DNA of 48,702 nt from Nocardioides bruguierae (GTDB lineage: Bacteria; Actinomycetota; Actinomycetes; Propionibacteriales; Nocardioidaceae). Shown one piece after another: positions 1 through 6,000 of this stretch. Each line of letters begins with the position of its first letter. Position 1 is the stretch's first letter. The position numbers were made by a program, and so were the translations under genes. The notes beneath the pieces are model-generated. The model saw only the letters and a program-made list of their open reading frames with translations. It was not told the DNA's origin and ran no database searches. Location: positions 1-48,702 of the forward strand of contig NZ_JAMOIL010000033.1 in assembly GCF_023656415.1 (NCBI RefSeq), written 5' to 3'.

Positions 1-123
1 CTTCAACGACCACAAGCAGTGGCGAGGGATCGCCACCCGCTACGACAAGCTGGCTGTCGTCTACCGAGGCGGCGTCGTGCTCCGCACCATCACCATCTGG
101 CTACGCGAATAACCAGACACTCC
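1..123 (+). mobile_element. Right end of an IS5-type insertion sequence (partial)
   Basis: The 3' end of a transposase gene is followed by 11 bases running to the IS tip, then CTAG. The same sequence occurs in inverted orientation at the other end of the window (48580-48702); the match is perfect over 128 bases including CTAG. The tip reads GGAGTGTCTGG from outside to inside. The rest of the IS lies outside the window. Confidence 0.85.
2..112 (+). CDS. IS5-family transposase, C-terminal fragment
   Basis: This is the last 36 codons of a transposase; the 5' part is cut by the window edge. The residues FNDHKQWRGIATRYDKLA and a terminal ITIWLRE are typical of the C-terminus of DDE transposases of the IS5 superfamily. 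The full protein would bind the IS ends and catalyse cut-and-paste movement. The DDE catalytic residues are mostly outside the window. The identical fragment appears on the minus strand at the right end. Confidence 0.85.
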   Translation, partial: FNDHKQWRGIATRYDKLAVVYRGGVVLRTITIWLRE

Positions 124-127
124 CTAG
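124..127. other. CTAG target site beside the IS
   Basis: CTAG follows directly after the IS tip here and also at 48576-48579 beside the other IS copy, while the bases beyond differ. This fits an IS that targets and duplicates CTAG, a rare tetramer in high-GC genomes. Confidence 0.6.
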
Positions 128-130
128 GTT
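125..130 (+). promoter_or_regulatory. Possible -10 hexamer TAGGTT for a leaderless ATG
   Basis: TAGGTT sits 6 nt before the ATG at 137, the TAnnnT-N6/7-start layout seen for many genes in this window. Its first three bases are part of the CTAG target site, so the -10 survives the IS insertion, but any native -35 was replaced by the IS end. I see no good -35 within the IS tip. Confidence 0.3.
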
Positions 131-136
131 GCAGGG

Positions 137-463
137 ATGGCAGCGAAGCGTGAAATCAACCTGACCAAGGCTCAGCTTGAGCAGATCAAGCAGGCGTTGG
201 ACGAGCGATCTGCCTCAGGGCTCTGTCTGCGGTGTGGCAAGGCAGGGATGCTCCCGATGAATCGCTTGATGAGCTTCGAGCTACAGACCGTCGCGTCTGC
301 CATCAGCGGAGCTGTCAGAGAAGTTACCGTCCCTGCCGCCATGTTGGTCTGCCCAAACTGTGGACACCTGGACTTCCACGCTCTTGGCATGATCGGGCTA
401 CTGCAGATGAAGCCGGGCGAAGACCACGTCGGTGAGACCCCAGAGCGGGGCGACGACAAATGA
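137..463 (+). CDS. Small zinc-ribbon protein of unknown function
   Basis: The 108-residue protein has two CxxC knuckles, CLRC at about residues 30-33 and CPNC at about 72-75, separated by a roughly 40-residue segment. This should form one zinc ribbon. A charged helix (LTKAQLEQIKQALDER) precedes it. The gene starts only ten bases after the IS target site. Its stop overlaps the start of the next gene by 4 bases (ATGA), so the two are translationally coupled. Base composition is visibly less GC-rich than the chromosomal genes further right, which suggests acquired DNA. I do not recognise a named family. Confidence 0.7.
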   Translation: MAAKREINLTKAQLEQIKQALDERSASGLCLRCGKAGMLPMNRLMSFELQTVASAISGAVREVTVPAAMLVCPNCGHLDFHALGMIGLLQMKPGEDHVGETPERGDDK

Positions 464-876
464 GCGACGGGGACCAGGGCCTGAACTTCGACATGGCACG
501 TGAGATCACGAGCCAAGCGACAGTCAGCACCAACATCAGGCAGGAGTACTTCGTGACCACCCGCGAGAAGATCGAACTAGCGCTGCGACGACAACTCCCG
601 GGCTACACCTCAATGGAACAAGCCATCGCAGCCACAGGAGTTTTCCTTGCCTTCTTGGTCGCCCTACTCACGTCGGATTTCCAGTCCTTCATCGGAGTCC
701 CTGCCGCCTCCTGGAAGACAGGCTTTGCAATCGGTGCAGTTGTCTCGCTGATCTGGACAGTGCGGGAGTGGTGGAAGTTCGCACACCGACCTTCCCTCGA
801 CGACGTTGTGAACGCCATCTGCGTGGCGAGCGACCGCGAAGCGAATGAGCCACCAACGTCGCCCCCACGCAGTTGA
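460..876 (+). CDS. Two-helix membrane protein coupled to the zinc-ribbon gene
   Basis: The 138-residue protein has a soluble, charged N-terminal ~50 residues, then two hydrophobic segments (about 52-70, IAATGVFLAFLVALL, and 84-100, GFAIGAVVSLIW), followed by a basic/aromatic REWWKF stretch and a short soluble tail. The start ATG overlaps the previous stop. Small two-helix membrane proteins paired with a nucleic-acid-binding-type partner occur in mobile-element cargo and defence modules, but there is no diagnostic motif, so function is unknown. Confidence 0.7.
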   Translation: MSDGDQGLNFDMAREITSQATVSTNIRQEYFVTTREKIELALRRQLPGYTSMEQAIAATGVFLAFLVALLTSDFQSFIGVPAASWKTGFAIGAVVSLIWTVREWWKFAHRPSLDDVVNAICVASDREANEPPTSPPRS

Positions 877-950
877 CGTGGCTGGACTCACCCGGAGGAG
901 TCCGCTCTTTCATGCGTCTCGCAGGGTCGGCGTCGCCTAGACTGACCTGA

Positions 951-996
951 CAGCCCGTGTGGTGAACGGACCCGAGACCGGTCACCGCACGGGCTG
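951..996. repeat. 15-bp-arm inverted repeat
   Basis: CAGCCCGTGTGGTGA (951-965) pairs with TCACCGCACGGGCTG (982-996) with a single T.G wobble and a 16-nt loop. There is no T-tract. It may end the transcript of the zinc-ribbon/membrane pair or be a structured RNA; I cannot tell which. Confidence 0.5.
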
Positions 997-1207
997 CTCG
1001 CGTGCATGGCCTACCCCACCGCGCCGGCACGCCGCGTGGCCCGGCCCGGGCCGTCTGTCCCCGACCCCGGAGCTGGGCCACGCACACCCGAACGGGCACT
1101 TCACGGCCACCAGCAGACGGCGCTACGTTCGGCGGCCTCGGGTACCCCATGTCCTGAGGGGCCGTGGCCCGGCCTCCCAGCGTCCCGCTCAGGCGACGCG
1201 GAGGCCG

Positions 1208-1232
1208 GGCTCCCCGCTCGGCCGCGGGAGCC
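1208..1232 (-). terminator. Terminator-like hairpin after the Excalibur gene
   Basis: GGCTCCC (1208-1214) and GGGAGCC (1226-1232) form a 7-bp stem with an 11-nt loop directly behind the minus-strand stop codon. Confidence 0.4.
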
Positions 1233-1505
1233 TCAGGCGGTGACCTCGCAGGCGGTCCCGTCCTTGTCGGCGTCGCTCTCCCGGTTCGCCCGGTACACCT
1301 TCAGCCGCACCGCCGGCCGGTAGTGCCCAGAGCGGACCTGGCGCTTCGCCGCCCGCTTCGACTTCGCCACGCCGTACTTGTAGACCTTGTGCATCGCGTC
1401 GCAGTTCGCGAAGTCCGTCGCCGCCTGGGCCGGCGCCGCGACCGCGGTCAGCGAGCCGACCATGAGCGCTGCGACCGCCGCCGAGCCGATGAAGTGTCGG
1501 GCCAT
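1233..1505 (-). CDS. Secreted Excalibur calcium-binding-domain protein
   Basis: The 90-residue protein has a Sec signal peptide (MARHFIGSAAVAALMVGSL, with an AxA-type cleavage site near QAA) and one Excalibur domain. The domain shows NCDAMHKVY at its start and the EF-hand-like loop DADKDGTACE at its end, with the paired cysteines that define the family. Excalibur domains are extracellular, bind calcium and often accompany cell-wall-active proteins. I chose the ATG at 1505 because GGAAGGGG lies about 7 nt upstream of it; an ATG two codons earlier is possible. It lies divergent to the phage-type cassette. Confidence 0.85.
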   Translation of the reverse strand: MARHFIGSAAVAALMVGSLTAVAAPAQAATDFANCDAMHKVYKYGVAKSKRAAKRQVRSGHYRPAVRLKVYRANRESDADKDGTACEVTA

Positions 1506-1588
1506 CCACATGCCCCTTCCGTGAGGTGAATCCTTACCGGCGGAAGGTAAACCGCCAGCCAGCCGCCCCGCAGCGGAATCCAGTGCAC

Positions 1589-1619
1589 AGCCCCGCACGG
1601 CACCCCAGCCGGCGGGGCT
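1589..1619. terminator. GC-rich hairpin between the Excalibur gene and the phage cassette
   Basis: AGCCCCGC (1589-1596) and GCGGGGCT (1612-1619) form an 8-bp stem followed by TTCGT. It could insulate the cassette from upstream transcription. Confidence 0.35.
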
Positions 1620-1679
1620 TCGTCATGCCCGGACCCCACCCGGAACCACCGGGCCGGCCGCCCCACGACGGGAGACCAC

Positions 1680-1970
1680 GTGACAGACCCCGCCCCCGAG
1701 CTGCAGCGGGCCGTCGACCGGCTCACCAGCAGCATCGACCAGCTCCGCGCCGAGCTCGTCCGCAAGGACGTCTACGAGTCCGACCAGCGAGCCCGGGACG
1801 CCGAGCTCCAAGGCGTCAGGGACGACGTCCGCCAGCTCGCCACCCGCATGGACCGAGGCGACCAGCAGCGCGCGGCCGACCGCCGCCTCATCCTCACCTC
1901 GATCATCGCCCCGGTGATCGTGGCTCTGATCATGCTCTACGTCGCCGCGCAGGTCGGAGGACCAGCATGA
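1680..1970 (+). CDS. Phage-type coiled-coil membrane protein
   Basis: The 96-residue protein has a long N-terminal amphipathic/charged helical region (about 5-65, rich in Q, R, D and E) and one C-terminal transmembrane helix (about 72-90, TSIIAPVIVALIMLYVAAQ). This layout is common in small phage accessory proteins encoded beside holins (XhlA-like). The start is GTG. Its stop overlaps the next ATG (ATGA), so it is the first gene of a tightly packed five-gene cassette. Confidence 0.7.
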   Translation: MTDPAPELQRAVDRLTSSIDQLRAELVRKDVYESDQRARDAELQGVRDDVRQLATRMDRGDQQRAADRRLILTSIIAPVIVALIMLYVAAQVGGPA

Positions 1971-2626
1971 ACCCCACCACCCGCCGGCTGCTCTACGCGG
2001 TCGTGTTCGCCGTCTTCATCACGACCATCGTCGTGCTCATCAACGGGCTCTCCGGCCGCATCGACCAGGCCGAGGACGACGCCCACGAGAACCGAGTCGC
2101 CGCAGCGGACAACGCCGCCGCGCTCGGCGAGGCCGAGAACATCACCCACCGCCTCGCCCGCCAGGTCCGCCGCCTCGGCGGAACCCCCGTCGTCACGCCC
2201 TCCGACATCGAGCCCGCCACCGGCCCGGTCGGCCCTGTGGGCGCGGTCGGGCCACCCGGCCCCCGTGGGCCCGCCGGCCAGGATGGCGAGGACGGCGCCG
2301 ACGGGCAGGACGGCAGTGACGGGAAGCGCGGCCGCACCGGCGCCACGGGCGAGACCGGGCCCGCGGGAGCGACCGGCGTAGCTGGAGCCGACGGCACCGA
2401 CGGCAAGGCTGGAGCCACGGGCGCGACCGGACCGCAAGGACCTGCAGGGCCCAAGGGCGACACCGGCGCCACCGGGCCCCGCGGCGAGGCCGGAGCGGCC
2501 GGCCCCGCCGGCTACCCCGAGACCTTCACCTTCACCGACCGGACCGGCGCCACCTACACCTGCACCGACCCCGACGAGGACCGCGCCTACGACTGCACCA
2601 CCGACGCGCCCGGAGCCGCCTCGTGA
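1967..2626 (+). CDS. Membrane-anchored collagen-like protein
   Basis: The 219-residue protein has an N-terminal transmembrane helix (about 8-28), a short predicted coiled coil with heptad spacing (about 30-75), and then roughly 100 residues of Gly-X-Y collagen repeats (GPVGPVGAV, GATGPQGPAG and similar) including acidic GEDGADGQDG units. A short C-terminal domain with two cysteines (YTCTDPDEDRAYDC) follows. Collagen repeats are well known in phage tail fibres and trimerise. Here the N-terminal anchor and position in a lysis cassette suggest a membrane-tethered trimer. The ATG overlaps the previous stop. Confidence 0.8.
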   Translation: MNPTTRRLLYAVVFAVFITTIVVLINGLSGRIDQAEDDAHENRVAAADNAAALGEAENITHRLARQVRRLGGTPVVTPSDIEPATGPVGPVGAVGPPGPRGPAGQDGEDGADGQDGSDGKRGRTGATGETGPAGATGVAGADGTDGKAGATGATGPQGPAGPKGDTGATGPRGEAGAAGPAGYPETFTFTDRTGATYTCTDPDEDRAYDCTTDAPGAAS

Positions 2627-2907
2627 TGGCCGACCTCCTCGAGCTCATGCGCCTGATCAACGCCCCGCTGCTCGCCCTCGCCTGCATCGGCACCCTCATC
2701 CGGCTCGCCGAGACCTGGCCCAGCCACACCCGCGGCGCCCGGCTGATCTTCGAGGGCCTCGTCATCCTCCAAGCCGCCGGCGCCGCCGGGTCCGCGATCA
2801 AGTACCTCACCAACGCGCCCGTCGACCTCTCCATCGTCCCCGTCACCCTCGGCGGCGCGCTGGTCGTCGTCGGCCTCATCTGGCCCCACCGTCCCCGCCA
2901 CACCTGA
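2623..2907 (+). CDS. Small phage-type membrane protein, possibly a holin or antiholin
   Basis: The 94-residue protein has three hydrophobic segments (about 9-26, 45-60 and 70-88) and little soluble sequence, ending in a basic PHRPRH tail. It starts at GTG 2623 or ATG 2626, overlapping the previous stop. Size, topology and position directly before the endolysin-like gene fit a holin or antiholin, but there is no diagnostic motif. Confidence 0.6.
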   Translation: MMADLLELMRLINAPLLALACIGTLIRLAETWPSHTRGARLIFEGLVILQAAGAAGSAIKYLTNAPVDLSIVPVTLGGALVVVGLIWPHRPRHT

Positions 2908-2918
2908 CCTCACAGGAG

Positions 2919-3824
2919 ATGCCCATGCTCGCTGCAGGAGAAGCCCTGGACCTCGACCTCACGGCCGAGGACTTCACCCTCGACCCCGACGCCGCACTGC
3001 TGCCCACCATCGAGCTCGACACCGACCTGGGCGAGTTCGCCGCCCCGCCCGAGCTGGCCGGCGGGCAGGACGACGTCGTCGAGGGCCGCGGTGGCCCGGC
3101 CAGCACCGGCCCCGGCGCCATCCCCACCTACGTGCGGCCCCGACGCGAGGCGCTCGCCCTCGCGGTCTCCTACGCCCGCGACGGGCGCACGGTCACCCCC
3201 GGCTACTGCCTGCGCGAGTCGCGGCAGTACTTCAACGTGGCGGCGCTCTACGCCGCGGCGAAGCTGTCGCTGGCCGGCGCGCAGGAGCTCGGCGTCGCGC
3301 ACCGCGTCGCGATCACCAGCGACGCCGTCGCGCGCATCCCCCGCGGCGCGATCGTCTACTGGACCGGTCCCCTGTCCCAGTACGGCCACATCGCCCCCTC
3401 GCTTGGCGACGGCATGGTCCTGTCCACCGACTGGCCCCGCGGCCGGTACGGCAAGGTCCGCGCCGACGTCCTCGCCGCCGCGTGGGGTTACACCGAGATG
3501 TTCTGGGCCCCGACCGTCAACGACGTCCGCGTGTGGCGTCCGAACGCCCAGAAGCCGGCCAGCACCCCGCTCATCAGCCGGGTCCTCACCGCGCTGGCCG
3601 ACGACCGGCCCGCCAAGGCCCAGGCCCTGCTCGAGCGGCTCGCCGAGGACGGCGACGGCGACCGGCCCCGCGAGGCCAAGCAGGCCGCCCGCAAGCTGCT
3701 CCGCGCGTTCGACCTCAACGACGACATCGCCGACCTGCGGGCCGAGATCTCCGATCTCCAGACCCGCCGCAACGCCCTGCGCCGCGCCGGCGGCCAGTCC
3801 CTCCGCAACCTCAAGGTGGCCTGA
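2919..3824 (+). CDS. Phage endolysin-like cysteine peptidase/amidase
   Basis: The 301-residue protein has an acidic N-terminal linker (1-60), a globular domain (about 68-205) and a C-terminal helical region with coiled-coil character (about 215-295). The globular domain has a candidate nucleophile in GYCLRESRQYF and a candidate histidine in GHIAP, with aromatic GAIVYW between them. This is the order of Cys and His expected in CHAP/NlpC-P60-like actinophage lysins. AGGAGATGCCC precedes the start. It would cleave peptidoglycan, with its two neighbours providing membrane release. The family call rests on motif spacing. Confidence 0.65.
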   Translation: MPMLAAGEALDLDLTAEDFTLDPDAALLPTIELDTDLGEFAAPPELAGGQDDVVEGRGGPASTGPGAIPTYVRPRREALALAVSYARDGRTVTPGYCLRESRQYFNVAALYAAAKLSLAGAQELGVAHRVAITSDAVARIPRGAIVYWTGPLSQYGHIAPSLGDGMVLSTDWPRGRYGKVRADVLAAAWGYTEMFWAPTVNDVRVWRPNAQKPASTPLISRVLTALADDRPAKAQALLERLAEDGDGDRPREAKQAARKLLRAFDLNDDIADLRAEISDLQTRRNALRRAGGQSLRNLKVA

Positions 3825-3826
3825 CC

Positions 3827-4336
3827 ATGAGCATGTCCGAGTACCTGACCAGCCTCGTGGCCAGCATCCGCCGCGAGCCCGCCCTCCTCCTGGACGCCGT
3901 CGAGACCGCCCTGGTGCTGCTCGTAGCCCTCGGCGTCGCGCTGACCGACGACCAGACCGCCGCGATCACCGCCGTCATCATGGCGGCCATCGCCCTGCTC
4001 AAGGGCTGGGCGACGCGGCCCTTCGAGGTGGCGCTGCTCGTCGACGGAGCCCGGTCCGTGCTCGTGCTGGTCATGACGTTCGGCGTCGGGCTGAGCCCCG
4101 AGTTCATCGCCGTGGCCACCACGTTCGTCGGCACCTTCACCACGCTCGTCATGCGCGGCCAGATCAGCCCGGCCAACGGCTCCACCACGCCGACCAGCAC
4201 GCCGACCAGCACGGTGGTCACCGACGCCGGGCACACCCGGCCCGTCCCGGCCATCCTGGTCGCCGCGGCCGTCCCCCTGGTGGTGCTCTTCGCGTTCCTC
4301 CTGCTGCAGCCGCTGCTCGCCGTGCTGCTCACCTGA
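3827..4336 (+). CDS. Holin-like membrane protein
   Basis: The 169-residue protein has an N-terminal amphipathic segment, hydrophobic helices at about 22-40, 43-60 and 70-105, a T/P-rich linker (about 122-140) and a strongly hydrophobic C-terminal helix (about 143-168). It follows the endolysin-like gene after 2 bases and closes the cassette. The central region with DDQTAAITAVIMA resembles phage holin-type proteins. A double hairpin terminator lies directly after it. Confidence 0.65.
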   Translation: MSMSEYLTSLVASIRREPALLLDAVETALVLLVALGVALTDDQTAAITAVIMAAIALLKGWATRPFEVALLVDGARSVLVLVMTFGVGLSPEFIAVATTFVGTFTTLVMRGQISPANGSTTPTSTPTSTVVTDAGHTRPVPAILVAAAVPLVVLFAFLLLQPLLAVLLT

Positions 4337-4404
4337 CCCGCAGCGCCCTCACCCTCCCCGCTGCGGGACCCCGCCCCCTCCTGGCCACGAGCCGGGAGGG
4401 GGCG
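4337..4404 (+). terminator. Double-hairpin terminator of the phage cassette
   Basis: The first stem is CCCGCAGCG (4337-4345) with CGCTGCGGG (4359-4367). The second is a 13-bp stem with one wobble (4372-4384 with 4392-4404), followed by CTTCT. It lies between the cassette and the convergent lipoprotein gene. Confidence 0.7.
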
Positions 4405-4414
4405 CTTCTAGCGT

Positions 4415-4984
4415 TCAGCCCAAGTTCCAACGGTGCTGGCGCGAGCCGTTGTCGTAGACCAGAGCGACGGCCTTGCCGCACTTGGCGGGGACCCGGAAAA
4501 CTATCCAGCCCTGCGCGCATTCACCTTCACCGATCTGGACTCCAGCGAACGGGTACTCGGGCAGCGGGAAGTCGCTCCACGTGCTGGAACTCGCCGGGTA
4601 CCGGCCGTCACGCTTGTCCACGAGACTCCAGGGGCTCCAGCTGACCGATCCGCCGCCCGTGACCTTGATGCACGTCCTGACTAGCACTGCATCGAGACGC
4701 GTCCCGGGCTGCTTGCCGTACTCCGAGACGTCCTGGCGCGAGCGCTTGACCGTGATCGTGGTCTCCGGGGTTCGCCAGGTCCGCCTGTCAGCCGGATCGG
4801 CCTCCGGCGTCGAGGACGTGCTGGGCTCAGCAGGCGATGCTGAGGCTGTCTCGCTGGCCGTCGCGGTGGTGGTCGCGGTGGTGGTCGCGGTGACCGTCAC
4901 TGACGGAGCGGGCGTCGATGACGAGTCAGAACCGCAGGCTGTGACCAACATGAGCAGCGCAGCGAGTGGCGCGAGAAGACGCAT
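4415..4984 (-). CDS. Secreted lipoprotein of unknown function in the element
   Basis: The 189-residue protein starts with a lipoprotein signal (lipobox LVTAC, Cys at about residue 17), then a long Ser/Thr/Ala linker (TATTTATTTATASETASAS) that spaces a ~110-residue C-terminal domain from the membrane. That domain has paired cysteines, aromatic residues and an all-beta look. Prophages often encode surface lipoproteins that block superinfection; position makes that possible here but nothing in the sequence proves it. Confidence 0.7.
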   Translation of the reverse strand: MRLLAPLAALLMLVTACGSDSSSTPAPSVTVTATTTATTTATASETASASPAEPSTSSTPEADPADRRTWRTPETTITVKRSRQDVSEYGKQPGTRLDAVLVRTCIKVTGGGSVSWSPWSLVDKRDGRYPASSSTWSDFPLPEYPFAGVQIGEGECAQGWIVFRVPAKCGKAVALVYDNGSRQHRWNLG

Positions 4985-5015
4985 GCCGTGAGCGTAGGTC
5001 AGGTGCTCCCTGCCG

Positions 5016-5216
5016 TCAGCCGTCCATCTGAGTCTTCTCGTGTACGGCGAGGCGCTTCACGAGGTAGTCGACCAAGAGCGCCATCTGCCGCTCGCCGTCG
5101 CTGGTGAGCTGCACCTGAGCGAGCCGACGACCGACCTGCTCGCGCATCTCGGTCGGCGTCATCGGCCGCGCGCCACCGTAGTCAATCGGCGTGTCCCACC
5201 AGTCCTGCTCGTCCAC
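5016..5216 (-). CDS. Small hypothetical protein
   Basis: The 66-residue protein is acidic and aromatic at the N-terminus (MDEQDWWDTPIDYGG) with a helical second half (EMREQVGRRLAQVQL ... LLVDYLVKRL). It is unrecognised. It lies on the same strand as the upstream lipoprotein and DUF3263 genes. Confidence 0.5.
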   Translation of the reverse strand: MDEQDWWDTPIDYGGARPMTPTEMREQVGRRLAQVQLTSDGERQMALLVDYLVKRLAVHEKTQMDG

Positions 5217-5281
5217 GAGCCCGGACGGTACCTGTGGAGGACGCCAGCACGATCGGCGCCCGGCAGGGCACGCTGGAGCGC

Positions 5282-5377
5282 ATGACGAGCGACCAGGACG
5301 ACGACCTCCACGCCGAGTGCGACCAGCTGTTCGGCCCGTGCCTCGACCCGCGTTGTCCCGGGTCCACTCCGGCCTAG
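5282..5377 (+). CDS. Possible 31-residue Cys-containing ORF
   Basis: A short frame starts at ATG after GGAG (close, about 3 nt) and encodes MTSDQDDDLHAECDQLFGPC..., with three cysteines and an acidic N-terminus. It has an actinobacterial mini-protein look but may be chance. Its stop overlaps the end of the convergent DUF3263 gene. Confidence 0.25.
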   Translation: MTSDQDDDLHAECDQLFGPCLDPRCPGSTPA

Positions 5378-5640
5378 CCGATAGCGCGCGCCCGTGCGCT
5401 GCGCTGATCGCGCCGCGCCGCGCGGAGCCGCCTGAGCCGGCGGACGAGCGCCGGGTCGTGCTCCAAGGCCGCGGGACTGTCGAGCAGGTCGTTGAGCACC
5501 TGGCAGTAGCGCGTCAGGGACATGCCGAACCGCTCGAGGATGGCGGTCTCCTTCGCGCCGGCGTGCGCCCAGCGCAGGCGGGCGAACTCGAGGATGCCCA
5601 GCTGCTCGGAGGTGAGGTCTGCGGGCGTCGGCTCGGGCAT
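5374..5640 (-). CDS. DUF3263 family protein
   Basis: The 88-residue protein matches the actinobacterial DUF3263 pattern: LGILEFARLRWAHAGAKETAILERFGMSLTRYCQVLNDLL is a helix-turn-helix-like core with a basic tail (RRLRRLRAARRDQR). Function is unknown; a DNA-binding role is plausible from the fold. The ATG at 5640 was chosen because the longer frame runs back through the tRNA gene. It lies between the element's other genes and the complete tRNA-Thr. Confidence 0.8.
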   Translation of the reverse strand: MPEPTPADLTSEQLGILEFARLRWAHAGAKETAILERFGMSLTRYCQVLNDLLDSPAALEHDPALVRRLRRLRAARRDQRSARARAIG

Positions 5641-5690
5641 GCGGTGCAGAGTGCCACCGGCCTCCGACACCACGGTGCGCCCGGGCGGGG

Positions 5691-5766
5691 TGGAGCCGCG
5701 TGTCGGGATCGAACCGACGGCCTTCCGTTTACAAGACGGATGCTCTGCCATCTGAGCTAACGCGGC
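5691..5766 (-). tRNA. tRNA-Thr(TGT), complete
   Basis: A full cloverleaf with encoded CCA: acceptor GCCGCGT/ACGCGGC, D stem GCTC/GAGC, anticodon stem TCCGT/ACGGA with loop CTTGTAA (anticodon TGT), and T stem GTCGG/CCGAC around TTCGATC. It reads ACA-type threonine codons. Its acceptor differs from the truncated tRNA-Thr at 5839-5884, so it is not a duplicate of that gene. By position it belongs to the integrated element. Confidence 0.95.
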
Positions 5767-5777
5767 GGGTTCCGGAT

Positions 5778-5811
5778 GGACGATGGCTGACACAATGGCT
5801 GACAATCGTCC
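5778..5811. repeat. Inverted repeat enclosing two direct repeats beside the att junction
   Basis: GGACGAT (5778-5784) and ATCGTCC (5805-5811) flank two copies of ATGGCTGACA (5783-5792 and 5795-5804). It lies between the two tRNA-Thr sequences, about 30 bases from the junction. It could be a set of recombinase arm-binding sites; that is inference. Confidence 0.45.
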
Positions 5812-5838
5812 TGTCGGTTGGCGTGTTGAGCGTTCCCG

Positions 5839-5884
5839 CATCCTTATTACAAGTAAGGCGCTCTACCAACTGAGCTACACCGGC
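5839..5884 (-). pseudogene. tRNA-Thr(TGT) 5' half, truncated at the variable loop
   Basis: From 5884 leftwards it reads GCCGGTG, TA, GCTC AGTTGGTA GAGC, then the full anticodon arm CCTTA-CTTGTAA-TAAGG and ATGC. The expected T arm (GTTCGA) and the 3' acceptor strand are absent and unrelated sequence follows. This is a tRNA gene broken after the anticodon arm, the usual result of integration at a tRNA or of later decay. Confidence 0.85.
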
Positions 5885-6000
5885 GAGCCCGGTCGGCACG
5901 CACCGCCGGGTCGCGGAGCAGGATAGCGGCGGGCGTCCGGTGACCGAGCACTCACCCGCCCGGTCACCCGCGCGACACACGGGTTCGGCACAGTGTCGCC

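Larger units (their letters stand above)
877..1232. other. Gene-free stretch with hairpins
   Basis: I find no convincing gene in these 356 bases; the open frames have no start signal and composition-biased products. It contains the long hairpin at 951-996 and the terminator-like hairpin at 1208-1232. Confidence 0.5.

Noticed and set aside
959..1529. Several plus-strand frames opposite and left of the Excalibur gene
   Set aside because: They have Arg/Pro-rich shadow composition, no start signals, and conflict with a clear signal-peptide protein on the minus strand.
2286..2500. The collagen-coding stretch as a DNA tandem-repeat element
   Set aside because: The periodicity is the Gly-X-Y codon pattern of a protein domain; the DNA units are diverged.
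5795..5926. A 43-codon frame starting at ATG 5795 and reading across the tRNA junction, as the N-terminus of an integrase split at att
   Set aside because: It is short, has no recognisable recombinase sequence, and most of it is tRNA antisense.
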